A stretch of 38,832 bases of DNA from JBCCFK01 sp965262315 (GCA_965262315.1 CBDHFJ010000146.1:1-38832), one strand, 5' to 3'. Numbered from the stretch's first letter, positions 1-9,806 are shown. Notes: a model not told the origin generated them from the sequence alone. Numbers and translations: made by a program.

Positions 1-206
1 ACACCCCCCGCGCCATGACCGCGCAGGCGCTCGGCGAGGTCGCCGAGGACGAGGGCTACGAGGTCGAGGTCGTCCCGGACCCCGCCGACGCGATGTCTCG
101 CGCTCTGGCCGTCGCCGACCAGGAGGACGTCATCTTCGGCGCTGGGTCGCTCTATGTCGTCGGCAACCTCCGCGACGCCTGGCTCGCGTTGCAGGACCCG
201 GCCTGA
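1..206 (+). CDS. folC: C-terminal end of folylpolyglutamate/dihydrofolate synthase (partial)
   Basis: Only the last 67 or so codons are present; the gene enters from the left edge in the frame that begins at position 3 and ends at a TGA at 204-206. The segment ends with a GSLYVVG motif followed by a short helix, which is the usual end of the FolC ligase C-terminal (Mur ligase-like) domain, preceded by the alternating V/E-rich strand and a run of A/D-rich helix. FolC adds glutamate to folates in the cytoplasm. A folC-ndk-mreB order is common in actinobacteria and fits the downstream genes. Assignment rests on a short segment, so it is likely rather than certain. Confidence 0.7.
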   Translation, partial: TPRAMTAQALGEVAEDEGYEVEVVPDPADAMSRALAVADQEDVIFGAGSLYVVGNLRDAWLALQDPA

Positions 207-326
207 CCCACCGGTCGTTGGGCGGTTCGCCACGTCGAGACCGCGGCAACGACCGCCTCCAGCCGCGACGGGTCGGCTCCCCCGAGATCCGGCGGAGGAG
301 ACCAATGGGTCCGGCACAGAGGGCCG

Positions 327-332
327 TACACT
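327..332 (+). promoter_or_regulatory. Probable -10 box of a leaderless ndk promoter
   Basis: TACACT lies seven bases before the ndk ATG at 340, and no purine-rich ribosome binding site fits in between. This is the arrangement of leaderless actinobacterial transcripts. No good -35 box is visible 16-18 bases upstream. Confidence 0.4.
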
Positions 333-339
333 TCCGCGC

Positions 340-741
340 ATGAGCAACCAGACTCTCGTTCTCTGCAAGCCCGACGCCGTCGAGCGCGGCCTCGTGGGCC
401 AGATCATCTCCCGGTTCGAGGCCAAGGGCCTCAAGATCGCGGCGATGCGCATGCTGACCATCGACGAAGCACTGGCATCCCAGCACTACGCCGAGCACGT
501 CGGCAAGCCCTTCTATCCGGACCTGGTCGAGTTCATCGGACGATCCCCGGCTGTTGCCATGATCGTCGAGGGCCCCGACGACACCTGGGCCATCGTCCGC
601 AAGATGATGGGCGCGACCAACAGCGCCGAGGCCGAGCCCGGCACCATCCGTGGCGACCTCTCCGCGCAGTTCACCGAGAACCTCGTGCACGGCTCCGACT
701 CCGCCGAGTCGGCGGCCCGCGAGATCGGCATCTTCTTCTAG
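340..741 (+). CDS. ndk: Nucleoside diphosphate kinase
   Basis: The 133-residue protein has the full length of bacterial NDK and starts with the standard TLVLCKPDAV strand. The phosphate-accepting histidine is His117 in NLVHGSDS, followed by the usual helix and a phenylalanine-rich end (EIGIFF). It transfers the gamma phosphate from ATP to NDPs and balances nucleotide pools in the cytoplasm. The ATG at 340 was chosen because it gives the family N-terminus; the frame stays open further upstream but that part has no similarity. The gene stands alone between folC and the mre cluster. Confidence 0.97.
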   Translation: MSNQTLVLCKPDAVERGLVGQIISRFEAKGLKIAAMRMLTIDEALASQHYAEHVGKPFYPDLVEFIGRSPAVAMIVEGPDDTWAIVRKMMGATNSAEAEPGTIRGDLSAQFTENLVHGSDSAESAAREIGIFF

Positions 742-1073
742 CCACGACCGCCGGGTCCGGGCGTCGTCCGTGCGCCCCTCGGGTCGCGGCGCTACGAGCA
801 CGCGCCGGACCGGGGGCGGCCGCCCGCGCGCCGGGCAGTGCGTTCGACCTCCTCGCGCCGCGACTTTCGGCCACGCAGGGTGAGTCTCGTGGGGCGCGTG
901 AGCCTCATGTTGCTCACCTGCACCATGAGGACCATGTCCCGCGGCATGAACATTGCGAACGCATGACGCGCGCGTAGACTCGTCGTCGGAGTAGGTGGCC
1001 ACCGGCGCTTTTGTTGCTTGTCAACGGCGTGTCGTAGGCTGCGGCAACCGATGCGACGAGTAGGGGCGCTGAC
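742..1073 (+). promoter_or_regulatory. Intergenic region with candidate promoters for the mre cluster
   Basis: No gene is supported in these 332 bases. Two promoter-like pairs are visible upstream of mreB: TTGCGA (953-958) with TAGACT (975-980), 16 bases apart, and TTGTTG (1011-1016) with TAGGCT (1035-1040), 18 bases apart. An AGGGG ribosome binding site lies at about 1062-1066, before the GTG start of mreB at 1074. I see no clear terminator for ndk. Confidence 0.35.
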
Positions 1074-2115
1074 GTGAGCAGATTCTTGGGCAGCATCCTG
1101 GGCGCGATGGGCCGTGACATGGCCGTCGACCTCGGGACCGCCAACACGCTGGTGTACGTGCGAGGCGAGGGCATCGTGTTGAACGAGCCCTCGGTCGTCG
1201 CCATCAACACCCTCGACGGCCGGCCGCTCGCCGTCGGTGTCGAAGCCAAGCGGATGATCGGCCGCACGCCCCAGCCACATCCAGGCCATCCGGCCGCTCC
1301 GCGACGGCGTGATCGCCGACTTCGACATCTGCGAGAAGATGCTGCGCTACTTCATCGAGAAGGTGCACCAGAGCCGGCTCGCCAAGCCCACCATGGTCAT
1401 CTGTGTGCCGTCGGGGATCACCGGCGTCGAACAGCGCGCCGTGCAGGAAGCCGCGGAGTTCGCCGGCGCTCGCAAGCCCGCCTACATCATCGAGGAGCCC
1501 ATGGCCGCGGCGATCGGTGCCGGTCTGCCCGTCCAGGACCCCACCGGCAACATGATCGTCGACATCGGCGGCGGAACCACCGAGGTCGCCGTGATCTCGC
1601 TCGGTGGCGTCGTGGCTTCGAAGTCCGTCCGCGTGGGCGGCGACGAGCTGGACAACGCGATCCTCCAGCACATCAAGAAGGAGTACAACCTCGCCCTCGG
1701 TGAACGAACCGCGGAAGAGGTCAAGATCACGCTCGGGTCCGCTTCCGAGACCGAGGAGCACTACGCGGAGATCCGCGGCCGCGACCTCGTGTCGGGTCTC
1801 CCCAAGACCATCGTGACCTCGACCTCCGAGGTGCGCGAGGCCTTGGCCGAGCCCGTGGCAGCCATCGTCGACGCGGTCAAGTCCACGCTGGACACGACCC
1901 CACCCGAACTCGCCGCGGACATCATGGAGCAGGGCATCATGCTCGCCGGCGGCGGCGCGCTGCTCACCGGTCTTCCCGAGCGTCTCGCGAACGAGACCGG
2001 CATGCCGATCCGCATCGCAGCCGACCCGCTGTATGCCGTCGCGCTCGGCTCGGGCCAGGCGCTCGAGGAGCTCGACGCGCTCAAGGGCGTGCTGCTCTCG
2101 ACCCACATGGAGTAG
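1074..2115 (+). CDS. mreB: Rod-shape-determining actin homologue MreB (interrupted by a one-base frameshift)
   Basis: MreB is a bacterial actin that organises lateral wall synthesis at the inner face of the membrane. The gene starts at GTG 1074 and reads through the phosphate-1 motif (AVDLGTANTLVY) to KRMIGRTP. Then the frame shifts by one base and the rest (IRPLRDGVIADFDI, then VDIGGGTTEVAVISLGG, then the C-terminal MLAGGGALLTGLPERL) continues to a TAG at 2115. Removing one C from the CCCC run at 1269-1272 restores a continuous protein of about 346 residues, the normal MreB length. As written the gene would not make full-length MreB. A homopolymer sequencing error is the simplest reading, since the remainder is intact and the gene is first in an otherwise normal elongation cluster. 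Confidence 0.93.
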
Positions 2116-2148
2116 TGCCGGGGCGTCCCCGCCCCGCACCTGATCATC

Positions 2149-3078
2149 ATGGCCGCACCCCGTCGCACCGGTCGGTCCAGGTTCCCGCTCTTCGTGCTGT
2201 TCCTGACGTCGGTGACTCTCCTCACGTTGGACGCGCGCGACTTCGCGCCCGTCGAACGCCTCAAGGACGGGATCGCCGCGGTCGTGAGTCCGTTCCGCAG
2301 CCTCGGTGATCGAGCGTTCAGCCCCATCGGCGACGCGTGGACCGCCATCGGCGAGAACGACGAGCTGGAGAGCGAGCTGGAGCGCCTCCGCGAGGAGGTC
2401 GAGGTCCTGACGGCCGACCGCATCGCCGACACGGGTGCCGCCGAGGAGCTCGAGGACCTCAAGCGTGAGCTCGACCTCCCCGTCTCCGACGACTACGACA
2501 CCGTGGTCGCCGAGGTGGTGGCCGGCTCGATCTCCAACTTCGACGAGTTCGTCGTCGAGATCAACCAGGGGTCCTTCGACGGCATCCGTGACGGGATGCC
2601 CGTGGTCACCGCCGGCGGCCTGGTGGGACGTGTCGAGGACACCGGCGCGCAGAACGCGCGCGTCCGCCTCATCACCGACCCCACCGTGTCGGTCGCCATC
2701 CAGGTGCTGGGCACCGAGACCGTCGGTCTCATGACCGGCCGGGGCGACAACCAACGGCTCCGCGTCGGCAACGGCAGCGTGCGCGTCGACGAGGAAGCCG
2801 AGATCGGTGACTTCGTGGTCACCTCCGGCAGTCCGGGGAGCCTCTATCCCTTCGGTCTGGCCGTGGGCACCGTGGCCGAGGTCGAGATCGACCAGGGCAC
2901 GCTCGAGAAGCGACTGTTCATCGAGCCATCGTCCTCGTTGACGCGCCTGCGCTTCGTCACCGTCGTGCTGTTCGACCCCGAAGCGCCCACCGAGGAGACG
3001 GAGCCCACCCCCGACGACGCCGAGCCCACCACCGACGATGGCGCCCAGGCGACCGAGACCGGCGAGGGCGGCGGATGA
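2149..3078 (+). CDS. mreC: Rod-shape-determining protein MreC
   Basis: The 309-residue protein has a single N-terminal membrane segment (about residues 10-28), then a charged coiled coil (about residues 64-105, rich in E/L/R heptads), then the beta-rich MreC domain with the DGIRDGMPVVTAGGLVGRV segment, and ends in an acidic Thr/Glu/Pro/Asp tail. MreC links cytoplasmic MreB to periplasmic or extracytoplasmic wall enzymes such as PBP2. The long acidic tail is seen in several actinobacterial MreC proteins. It follows mreB by 33 bases and its TGA overlaps the mreD ATG (ATGA), which indicates translational coupling in one operon. Confidence 0.95.
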   Translation: MAAPRRTGRSRFPLFVLFLTSVTLLTLDARDFAPVERLKDGIAAVVSPFRSLGDRAFSPIGDAWTAIGENDELESELERLREEVEVLTADRIADTGAAEELEDLKRELDLPVSDDYDTVVAEVVAGSISNFDEFVVEINQGSFDGIRDGMPVVTAGGLVGRVEDTGAQNARVRLITDPTVSVAIQVLGTETVGLMTGRGDNQRLRVGNGSVRVDEEAEIGDFVVTSGSPGSLYPFGLAVGTVAEVEIDQGTLEKRLFIEPSSSLTRLRFVTVVLFDPEAPTEETEPTPDDAEPTTDDGAQATETGEGGG

Positions 3079-3602
3079 TCGCGAGCACGATCAAGACGGC
3101 CGTCATCCTGGTCATCGTCCTGGTGTTCCAGGTCGAACTGTTCAGCGACCTCCGCTTCTTCGGGGTCATGCCAGAACTGCTGCTGGGAGCGGCAATCGCC
3201 GGCGGCTGGAACGCCGGCCCCGAACGCGGCGCCACGGTCGGATTCTGTGCCGGCATGTTGTACGACCTCTACCTGCCCACCCCGTTGGCGCTGTCGGCGT
3301 TGTCCTACATGCTCGTCGCCTTCGCCGTCGGGGTCATCTCCGCCGGAATCGCCGAGGCGGGCGAGACCCCCATCCGCCGAGCCGTGTCGTTCGTGGCGCT
3401 GCCGATCGGCATCACACTGTTCATCGTGCTGGGCGAGCTGTTGGGCCAGGACCTCTACACCGACACCTATGCGAAGCTCGTGATCATCGCCACGATCTAC
3501 ACGGGGCTCCTCATGCCACCCATCCACGCCGGCATGCGGTGGGCGTTCGGGGTCGGCGGTCGCGGCGCGCCCACACCAATGCGCTTCGAGATGGTGGAAT
3601 GA
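3075..3602 (+). CDS. mreD: Rod-shape-determining membrane protein MreD
   Basis: This is a 175-residue, strongly hydrophobic protein with about five membrane segments, the usual size for MreD. It begins with a hydrophobic helix (TAVILVIVLVFQVE) and contains the family-like GFCAGMLYDLYLPTPLAL region. MreD is an integral membrane partner of MreC in the elongation complex. The start at 3075 overlaps the mreC stop. Family identity rests on size, topology and position between mreC and mrdA more than on strong motifs. Confidence 0.9.
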   Translation: MIASTIKTAVILVIVLVFQVELFSDLRFFGVMPELLLGAAIAGGWNAGPERGATVGFCAGMLYDLYLPTPLALSALSYMLVAFAVGVISAGIAEAGETPIRRAVSFVALPIGITLFIVLGELLGQDLYTDTYAKLVIIATIYTGLLMPPIHAGMRWAFGVGGRGAPTPMRFEMVE

Positions 3603-3645
3603 AGGGCGTCATGGCATCTCTCCGTCCGGCCCAGGGGGCGTGCTG

Positions 3646-5821
3646 ATGGTGGTCGACACCCGCGCCGGCCGCCTGCGCATGAGCCTGCTCGGCGGCGTCG
3701 CGCTCGCGCTGTTCGCCGCGTTGTTCGCGCGCGTGTGGTTCCTCCAGATCATGAGCGAGCAGGAGTTCGTGCAGCTCGCCGAGGGCAACACCGAACGGGT
3801 CATCGAGGAGCTGGCGCCCCGGGGCCGGATCCTCGACGCGAGCGGCCGGGTGCTGGTGGACAACCGTCCCTCCATCGTGATCACCATCGATCGCGAGACG
3901 GTGGCCAAGAGCATCCCCGAGGACGAGCTCCAGGACATGTTCCTGCGGCTCGCGCAGGAGATCTCCCAGACGGGCAAGCTGACCAAGGTTCGCGAGATCG
4001 ACGCCGCGTTCGCGTCGGACCGCTTCGGGCCGTTCGCGGAGGTGCCGGTGGTGCGCGACGTGTCCGAAGAGCTGCAGCTCTACCTCGCCGAGCGCTCCCA
4101 CGAGTTCCCCGGCGTCAACTCCCAGGTGGTGCTGGTGCGGACCTATCCGTACGGCAACCTGGCGGCACACATCCTGGGCTACGTCGGCGCGCTCAACGAG
4201 GAGGAGGCCGAGCGCCTCGAGGGCGACGGCTACCTGGCCAACGACGAGATCGGCAAGAGCGGCATCGAGCTGTTCTACGAGGACGCGCTGCGCGGCACCC
4301 CGGGCCGACGGGTCGTGGAGGTCGACCGCTTCAACAACATCGTGCAGGTGCTGGAGGAGGTGAAGCCCGTCGCCGGCCAGGACGTCCAGCTGACCTTGGA
4401 CGTCGACCTGCAGGCGCTGGCCGAAAAGGAGCTCGAAGAAGGCCTGCGTCGGGCGCGCCTCCAGGACCCGGACGAGCGGGAAGGGGAGGGCATCGCCCTC
4501 TTCACCGCTCCCGCCGGCGCCGTCGTGTTGATGGATCCCCGCGACGGCGCGGTCCGGGCGATGGCGTCCTATCCGACCTATGACCCGGCACTGTTCGTCA
4601 ACGGCATCTCGCAGGCCGACTTCGATCAACTCCGCGACGAAGAGAACGAGCAGCCGCTCCTGAACCGGGCCATCCAGGGCACCTACGCACCCGGCTCCAC
4701 GTTCAAGCCCTTCACCACCTACGCGGCGCTCGACACCGGCCTCATCGGCTCACGCGGAATCCTGGAGGTCAACAGCTTCTACCAGGACGAGGGTGTCTAC
4801 CGGATCCCGGGCTGTTCCACCGACGACTGCTTCTTCACCAACGCCGGGATCTGCGAGGCTCGGCCCCGTCGACCTGCGACTCGCGCTCACGCTGTCGAGT
4901 GACACCTACTACTACAACCTCGCCGCGAACTTCGACCGGCTGTCGTTCGACCGAGACTCCGTTCAGCAGGCCGCAGCGCTGTTCGGCTTCGGTGCTCCCA
5001 CGGGCATCACGCTGCCCGACGAGGCCGCAGGGCGTCTCCCCACACCAGAGTCCGTCCGCGAAGCCTACGAGGCCAACCCGGAAGCGTTCTTCACCGGGGA
5101 CTGGACCACGGGTATGACGCTCAACACCAGCATCGGACAGGGCGACGTGCTGGCGACGCCGCTCCAGATCGCGAACGCGTACGCCGTCATCGCGAACGGC
5201 GGAACCCTGTACGCCCCCAACCTGGGGCAGGCGATCCTCGACCCCATCACCGGCGAACCGACGCTCGAGTTCGGGGCACGAGTGCTGCGCGACCTGTACT
5301 GGCCCGACGAATTCGCCAGCCCGATCTGGGACGGGCTCGCCGAGGTCACCACCTACGGTCCAGACGACTTCGAGCCCGCCCGCAACGGTACTGCTCGCAA
5401 GGCGTTCGAGGGGTTCCCCCACAGCACGTGGCCGGTCGGCGGCAAGACAGGCACCTCCGAGAAGCAGTCCCTGCCGGGCCAGCCGCTCGTCGCGGACTTC
5501 GCACTCTTCGCCGGCTACGGACCGTTGCCGACCCCGCAGTACGTCGGCGTCGCCATTCTCGAAGAAGCGGGCTTCGGCGGCGAGCAGGCTGCACCGGTGA
5601 TCCGCAAGATCTTCCAGTGCATCGCGACCGACACCGTGCCGCTGGCCCTCACGGCCGCAGAGCAGGACCAGCTGAGCGAGGCCGAGATCCTCGCCCTCGA
5701 AGCGGACCTCGACGCCCCGGAGGGTGAGGCGGACAGCGTCGACGCCGAGGACACCGCCACGACCCAGTTCACCGAGACCGGCGCCGACGGCGAAGAGATC
5801 ACGATCAGGGGGTGCGACTGA
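3646..5821 (+). CDS. mrdA: Penicillin-binding protein 2, elongation transpeptidase (interrupted by a one-base frameshift)
   Basis: This class B PBP crosslinks peptidoglycan during elongation with RodA. It has an N-terminal membrane anchor (about residues 9-30), a dimerisation/pedestal domain with the RGRILDASGRVLVDNRPS motif, and a transpeptidase domain. The catalytic STFK is at Ser351, the second motif is the SSD of LTLSSDTYYYN, and the third is KTG (GGKTGTSEK). The reading frame shifts by one base between CFFTNAG and ARLGPVDLRLALT. Deleting one base around 4846-4850 rejoins it into about 724 residues with an acidic C-terminal tail. I prefer ATG 3646, which sits seven bases after CAGGGGG, over GTG 3640. 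The stop overlaps the rodA ATG (TGATG). Confidence 0.92.
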
Positions 5822-6978
5822 TGGCACTGGTCACGCCACCCAACAGGCAACGGTCGCTCGACCGTCGCTGGGATCCGCTGTCGCCGTTCCTGCACATCGA
5901 CCTGATGCTCGTCATCGGCGTGCTGACGCTGAGCGTGCTCGGCGCCGCGATGATCTACTCGGCCACCCGAGGCCAGGACCCCACCGCGTACGACACCTCG
6001 TTCCTCGAACGGCAGGTCATCTTCCTGATGCTCGGGACCGCCCTGATGGTCGGGACGGCGCTCATCCCGTACGAGCGACTCCACTCGTGGGCACCGTTGT
6101 TCTACGTGGGCGGCGTCGTCGGCCTGGTCGGCGTGCTCGTCCTCGGCGTCGAGCGCAACGGCGCGAGGTCGTGGTTCGCCTTCGGCTCCTACCAGCTCCA
6201 GCCCTCGGAGTTCCTCAAGGTCGGCTTCATCGTGGTGCTGGCGTCGTTGTTGAGTCGGATCGACAACGAACTCAACGTCAGACAGCTCGCGATCGCGCTC
6301 GGCCTTGGCGGCGTCCCGCTGTTGTTGATCATGCAACAGCCCGACGTGGGCACCGCCCTGGTGTTCATCGCCGTGATCATGGGCATGTTGCTGGTCGGTG
6401 GTGTGCGGTTCACCCACGTCGTGGTGCTGACCACGGCCGGGATCGGCCTGGCGGCGCTGATCTGGAACAGCGGAGCGCTCGAGAGCTACCAGCAGGACCG
6501 CCTGCGGTCATTCCTCGATCCCGAGGGCACCCAGACCGACATCGGGTATCAGCAGCAGCAGAGCCAGATCGCCATCGGCAACGGCGGCCTTCGGGGACGA
6601 GGCTTCGGCGAGGGCGGTCAGACCCAGGGCGAATTCGTCCCCGAGCAGCACACCGACTTCATCTTCACCGTGGTGGGCGAGGAACTCGGCTTCTTCGGGT
6701 CGGTGGCGGTGCTCGGTCTGTTGGCACTCGTGATCTGGCGGGTCTGGCGGACGGCCAAGAAGGCTGCCGACTCGTTCGGCTCGCTGATCTGCGTCGGCGT
6801 CATGACGATGTTCGTGTTCCAGTCGTTCCAGTCCATCGGCATGACCACCGGCATCATGCCCATCACCGGCATCCCGGCGCCGTTCCTGAGCTACGGCGGT
6901 TCCTCGGCGCTGACCAACTTCATCGCCGTCGGCCTCGTTCTCAACGTGCACATGCGCCGCCACGTCGTCCGACGCTGA
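5821..6978 (+). CDS. rodA: Peptidoglycan glycosyltransferase RodA (SEDS family)
   Basis: The 385-residue polytopic membrane protein polymerises lipid II strands in the elongation complex, paired with PBP2. SEDS landmarks are clear: NGARSWFAFGSYQLQPSE, QQPDVGTALV, the large extracytoplasmic loop with TQGEFVPEQHTDFIFTVVGE, and the C-terminal GIPAPFLSYGGSSALTN. About ten membrane helices are visible. ATG 5821 overlaps the mrdA stop and follows a CAGGGGG ribosome binding site by nine bases; a GTG at 5812 is a less likely start. It ends the mre-mrd cluster. Confidence 0.97.
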   Translation: MALVTPPNRQRSLDRRWDPLSPFLHIDLMLVIGVLTLSVLGAAMIYSATRGQDPTAYDTSFLERQVIFLMLGTALMVGTALIPYERLHSWAPLFYVGGVVGLVGVLVLGVERNGARSWFAFGSYQLQPSEFLKVGFIVVLASLLSRIDNELNVRQLAIALGLGGVPLLLIMQQPDVGTALVFIAVIMGMLLVGGVRFTHVVVLTTAGIGLAALIWNSGALESYQQDRLRSFLDPEGTQTDIGYQQQQSQIAIGNGGLRGRGFGEGGQTQGEFVPEQHTDFIFTVVGEELGFFGSVAVLGLLALVIWRVWRTAKKAADSFGSLICVGVMTMFVFQSFQSIGMTTGIMPITGIPAPFLSYGGSSALTNFIAVGLVLNVHMRRHVVRR

Positions 6979-7108
6979 CCGTTCCATGGATCTGTGACGA
7001 GTTCGCGACACCGGATGCGGCCTCCGCTGCACGCGTCGTGTCCCGTACTCCGCACAAATCCCGAGACGGCCGGGGGACAGACTGACCGAAAGGCCCTGAC
7101 GGGGCCGG

Positions 7109-7114
7109 TACCCT
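7109..7114 (+). promoter_or_regulatory. Probable -10 box of a leaderless promoter
   Basis: TACCCT lies eight bases before the ATG at 7123 with no ribosome binding site between, the same layout as at ndk, rplU and obgE. No clear -35 box is seen. Confidence 0.35.
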
Positions 7115-7122
7115 TCCCTGCC

Positions 7123-9072
7123 ATGACATCGGTCTGGCCAGAGCTGGAAGAGCTGTTGCCCCGCGTGCAGAAGCCGGCACGCTACATCGGCCTCGAGGGC
7201 GGCCATCAAGAGCCGGTCCATGCACCCCACAAGGTCGCATGGCTGCTCGGCTACCCCGACACCTACGAGGTCGGCCTGCCCAACCAGGGCCTGCAGATCC
7301 TCTATGAGATCCTCAACGAGCGCGACGACGCGGTGGCCGAGCGCACCTACGCCCCGTGGGTCGACCTCGAGGGCGAGATGCGAACAGCCGCCATGCCGCT
7401 GTTCAGCGTCGACACGCATCGACCAGCGCAGGACTTCGACATCCTGGCGTTCAACCTCAGCGCTGAGCTGGTCTACACCAACGTCCTCAACTGCATCGAC
7501 CTCGCCGGTTGCCCGGTCCGGGTCGCCGATCGGCGCCCCGACGATCTGCTGATCGGCGCGGGCGGCCATTGCACCTACAACCCAGAGCCGCTCGCCGACT
7601 TCGTCGACTTCTTCGTGCTCGGCGACGGCGAAGAGGTCGTCTCCGAGATCACCGAGGTCGTGGGGGAGTGGAAACGCTCCGGCAAGCCCGAAGGCTCGCG
7701 CGAAGGCATCCTCCACGAGCTGGCCAAGATCGAGGGCGTCTACGTCCCGGCGATGTACGACGCCGTCTTCGAGGGCGCCGATCTGGTGTCGATCGAGCCC
7801 CGGTACGCCGACATCCCGTCGATCGTCGAGAAGCGCACGGTCGCGGATCTGGCCGCGTGGCCCTATCCCAAGAACCAGCTCGTACCCCTCACCGAGGTGG
7901 TCCACGACCGCCTGAACGTCGAGGTCTTCCGCGGCTGCACCCGCGGCTGCCGCTTCTGTCAGGCCGGCATGATCACTCGGCCGGTCCGTGAACGCCCGGC
8001 CGACCAGGTCCGCACCATGATCCAGAAGGGCCTCGAGCGCACCGGCTACGACGAAGTCGCACTCACGTCGCTCAGCACCGCCGACTTCAGCGGCATCGAT
8101 CGTGTGGTGGCCGACACGGTGAACGACCCGGCCAACTGCGGCCAGGTCTCCATCTCGCTTCCCAGCCTTCGGGTCGACGCGTTCACGGTCGGTATCGCTG
8201 CCAGCATCCAGACGGCCCGCCGCACCGGCCTGACGTTCGCGCCCGAGGCGGGCACCTGGCGCATGCGGCAGGTCATCAACAAGTTGATCCGTGAGGAAGA
8301 CCTCTACGGCGCGGTCGAGTCGGCCTTCAGCCAGGGCTGGCGCCGGGTGAAGCTCTACTTCCTGACGGGGCTCCCCACCGAGACCGACGAGGACACCCTC
8401 GGCATCGCCGAACTCGCCAACAACTGCGTCAAGATCGGCAAGAAGCACACCGGCGGCGCGTCGGTGACCGCCTCCGTCGGCGGCTTCGTGCCCAAGCCGT
8501 TCACGCCGTTCCAGTGGTTCGGTCAGAACACCGTCGAGGAGCTGTACCGAAAGGTCTACCTCCTCAAGGACACCACCAAGAAGATGAAGGGGGTCCAGCT
8601 CAAGTGGCACGACCCCAAGGCCACCCTCATCGAAGGCATCTTCAGCCGCGGCGATCGACGCGTGGGACCCGTCATCGAGCAGGTCTGGCGCGAGGGCGGG
8701 ACCTTCCAGGAGTGGTCCGAACACTTCGATCACCAACGCTGGCTCGACGCCATGGCCGCACACGGCCTCGATGTCGAGTGGTACACCTACCGCCACCGCA
8801 CCGAACACGAAGTGCTTCCCTGGGACCACCTCAACGCCGGGCTCCACAAGGACTTCCTCTGGCAGGACTGGCGCGATGCGCTGAACGAGGTCGGCCTCGA
8901 GGACTGTCGCTGGACGCCGTGTTACGACTGCGGCGCCTGTACCGGGTACGGCATCGAACACGTCGTGGCCAGCGCCACCCCACCGTCGGGCGGATCGCAG
9001 GGCACCGGTCAGGATCTGGCCACCGGTGGCGAGGTCCCGGTCACGCTCCTGGAGCGACCGGTCCCTCGATGA
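7123..9072 (+). CDS. B12-binding-type radical SAM protein, TIGR03960 family
   Basis: The 649-residue protein has an N-terminal B12-binding-like Rossmann domain (about residues 35-180) and a radical SAM domain with the cluster-binding Cys272-x3-Cys276-x2-Cys279 in RGCTRGCRFCQAG. It ends with a cysteine group (CYDCGACTGYG) typical of the family. Family members lie next to a DUF2344 protein and near ribonuclease E/G in many Gram-positive genomes, exactly as here. The reaction is not established; modification of RNA has been suggested from context. ATG 7123 gives the family start (WPELEELLPRVQKPARYIG). The upstream frame is open but unrelated. Its stop overlaps the next start (ATGA). Confidence 0.93.
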   Translation: MTSVWPELEELLPRVQKPARYIGLEGGHQEPVHAPHKVAWLLGYPDTYEVGLPNQGLQILYEILNERDDAVAERTYAPWVDLEGEMRTAAMPLFSVDTHRPAQDFDILAFNLSAELVYTNVLNCIDLAGCPVRVADRRPDDLLIGAGGHCTYNPEPLADFVDFFVLGDGEEVVSEITEVVGEWKRSGKPEGSREGILHELAKIEGVYVPAMYDAVFEGADLVSIEPRYADIPSIVEKRTVADLAAWPYPKNQLVPLTEVVHDRLNVEVFRGCTRGCRFCQAGMITRPVRERPADQVRTMIQKGLERTGYDEVALTSLSTADFSGIDRVVADTVNDPANCGQVSISLPSLRVDAFTVGIAASIQTARRTGLTFAPEAGTWRMRQVINKLIREEDLYGAVESAFSQGWRRVKLYFLTGLPTETDEDTLGIAELANNCVKIGKKHTGGASVTASVGGFVPKPFTPFQWFGQNTVEELYRKVYLLKDTTKKMKGVQLKWHDPKATLIEGIFSRGDRRVGPVIEQVWREGGTFQEWSEHFDHQRWLDAMAAHGLDVEWYTYRHRTEHEVLPWDHLNAGLHKDFLWQDWRDALNEVGLEDCRWTPCYDCGACTGYGIEHVVASATPPSGGSQGTGQDLATGGEVPVTLLERPVPR

Positions 9073-9791
9073 TCGCGCTGCGACTCAAGTTCTCGAAGAA
9101 CGGCAAGATTCGTTTCGCCAGTCACCGCGACGTGGCCCGGATCTGGGAACGCTCACTTCGCGCCGCCGGGGTGCCGATGGTGTACAGCGAGGGCTATTCA
9201 CCTCGCCCTCGCATTGCATTCGGTCTGGCGCTACCCACCGGAAGTGAGTCCGACGCCGAGTACATTGACATACAACTCGATGACGAACGCCCACGGGCGT
9301 TCGAACTCGTCGAGCTACCCAGCGTGCTGAATCCAGCACTTCCCCCGGGCCTCGAGGTGCTCGCCGTCTCACAGCTCGTGGGGAAAACACCATCACTCCA
9401 GCAGGCCGTGACATCCTGTGAGTGGGAAATCACCGTGACGCAGACGACCGACGACCTCCATCAATGGACAACCCAGGTGCTGAGCGCCTCGTCGATCGTC
9501 GTCACTCGGGAGCGCAAGGGCAAGGCCGTCACCGACGACCTCCGTCCCCTGATCCGCTCTCTCGAGGTCGTCGAACCCGCCCCGGCGGAGGGCGGATCGA
9601 CTCTTCGTGCCGAACTGGGCACCCAGCCCAGGTCACTCCGTCCAGCCGAGCTCCTGACCGCAGTCGAGCCCGCGCTGGTGGAGCGACGTGTCCGTCGGCG
9701 ACACCAATGGATCGAACAGCAGGGCGCCCGACTCGACCCGATCGACGTCGGCGCAGCCCCTGTTCCGAGCGCGGAGGTTTCCGCGCCATGA
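9069..9791 (+). CDS. DUF2344 / TIGR03936 family protein, partner of the radical SAM protein
   Basis: The 240-residue protein opens with the family signature: LRLKFSKNGKIRFASHRDVARI, then RAAGVPMVYSEGYSPRPRIAFG and LPTGSESDAEY. In many organisms this domain is encoded beside, or fused to, the TIGR03960 radical SAM protein, so the two probably act together. The four-base overlap with the upstream gene supports coupled expression. Function is unknown; the RNase E/G gene follows 15 bases later, which hints at a link to RNA. Confidence 0.92.
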   Translation: MIALRLKFSKNGKIRFASHRDVARIWERSLRAAGVPMVYSEGYSPRPRIAFGLALPTGSESDAEYIDIQLDDERPRAFELVELPSVLNPALPPGLEVLAVSQLVGKTPSLQQAVTSCEWEITVTQTTDDLHQWTTQVLSASSIVVTRERKGKAVTDDLRPLIRSLEVVEPAPAEGGSTLRAELGTQPRSLRPAELLTAVEPALVERRVRRRHQWIEQQGARLDPIDVGAAPVPSAEVSAP

Positions 9792-9806
9792 GAAGGGAAC
9801 CAACGA

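Noticed and set aside
1204..2754. Long minus-strand open frame of 516 codons opposite mreB and mreC
   Set aside because: It is the high-GC shadow of the real genes: His/Asp/Gly/Val-rich, without domains or a ribosome binding site, and it runs across two genuine genes.
6508..8961. 817-codon minus-strand open frame
   Set aside because: It lies opposite rodA and the radical SAM gene, has shadow composition and no recognisable domain.
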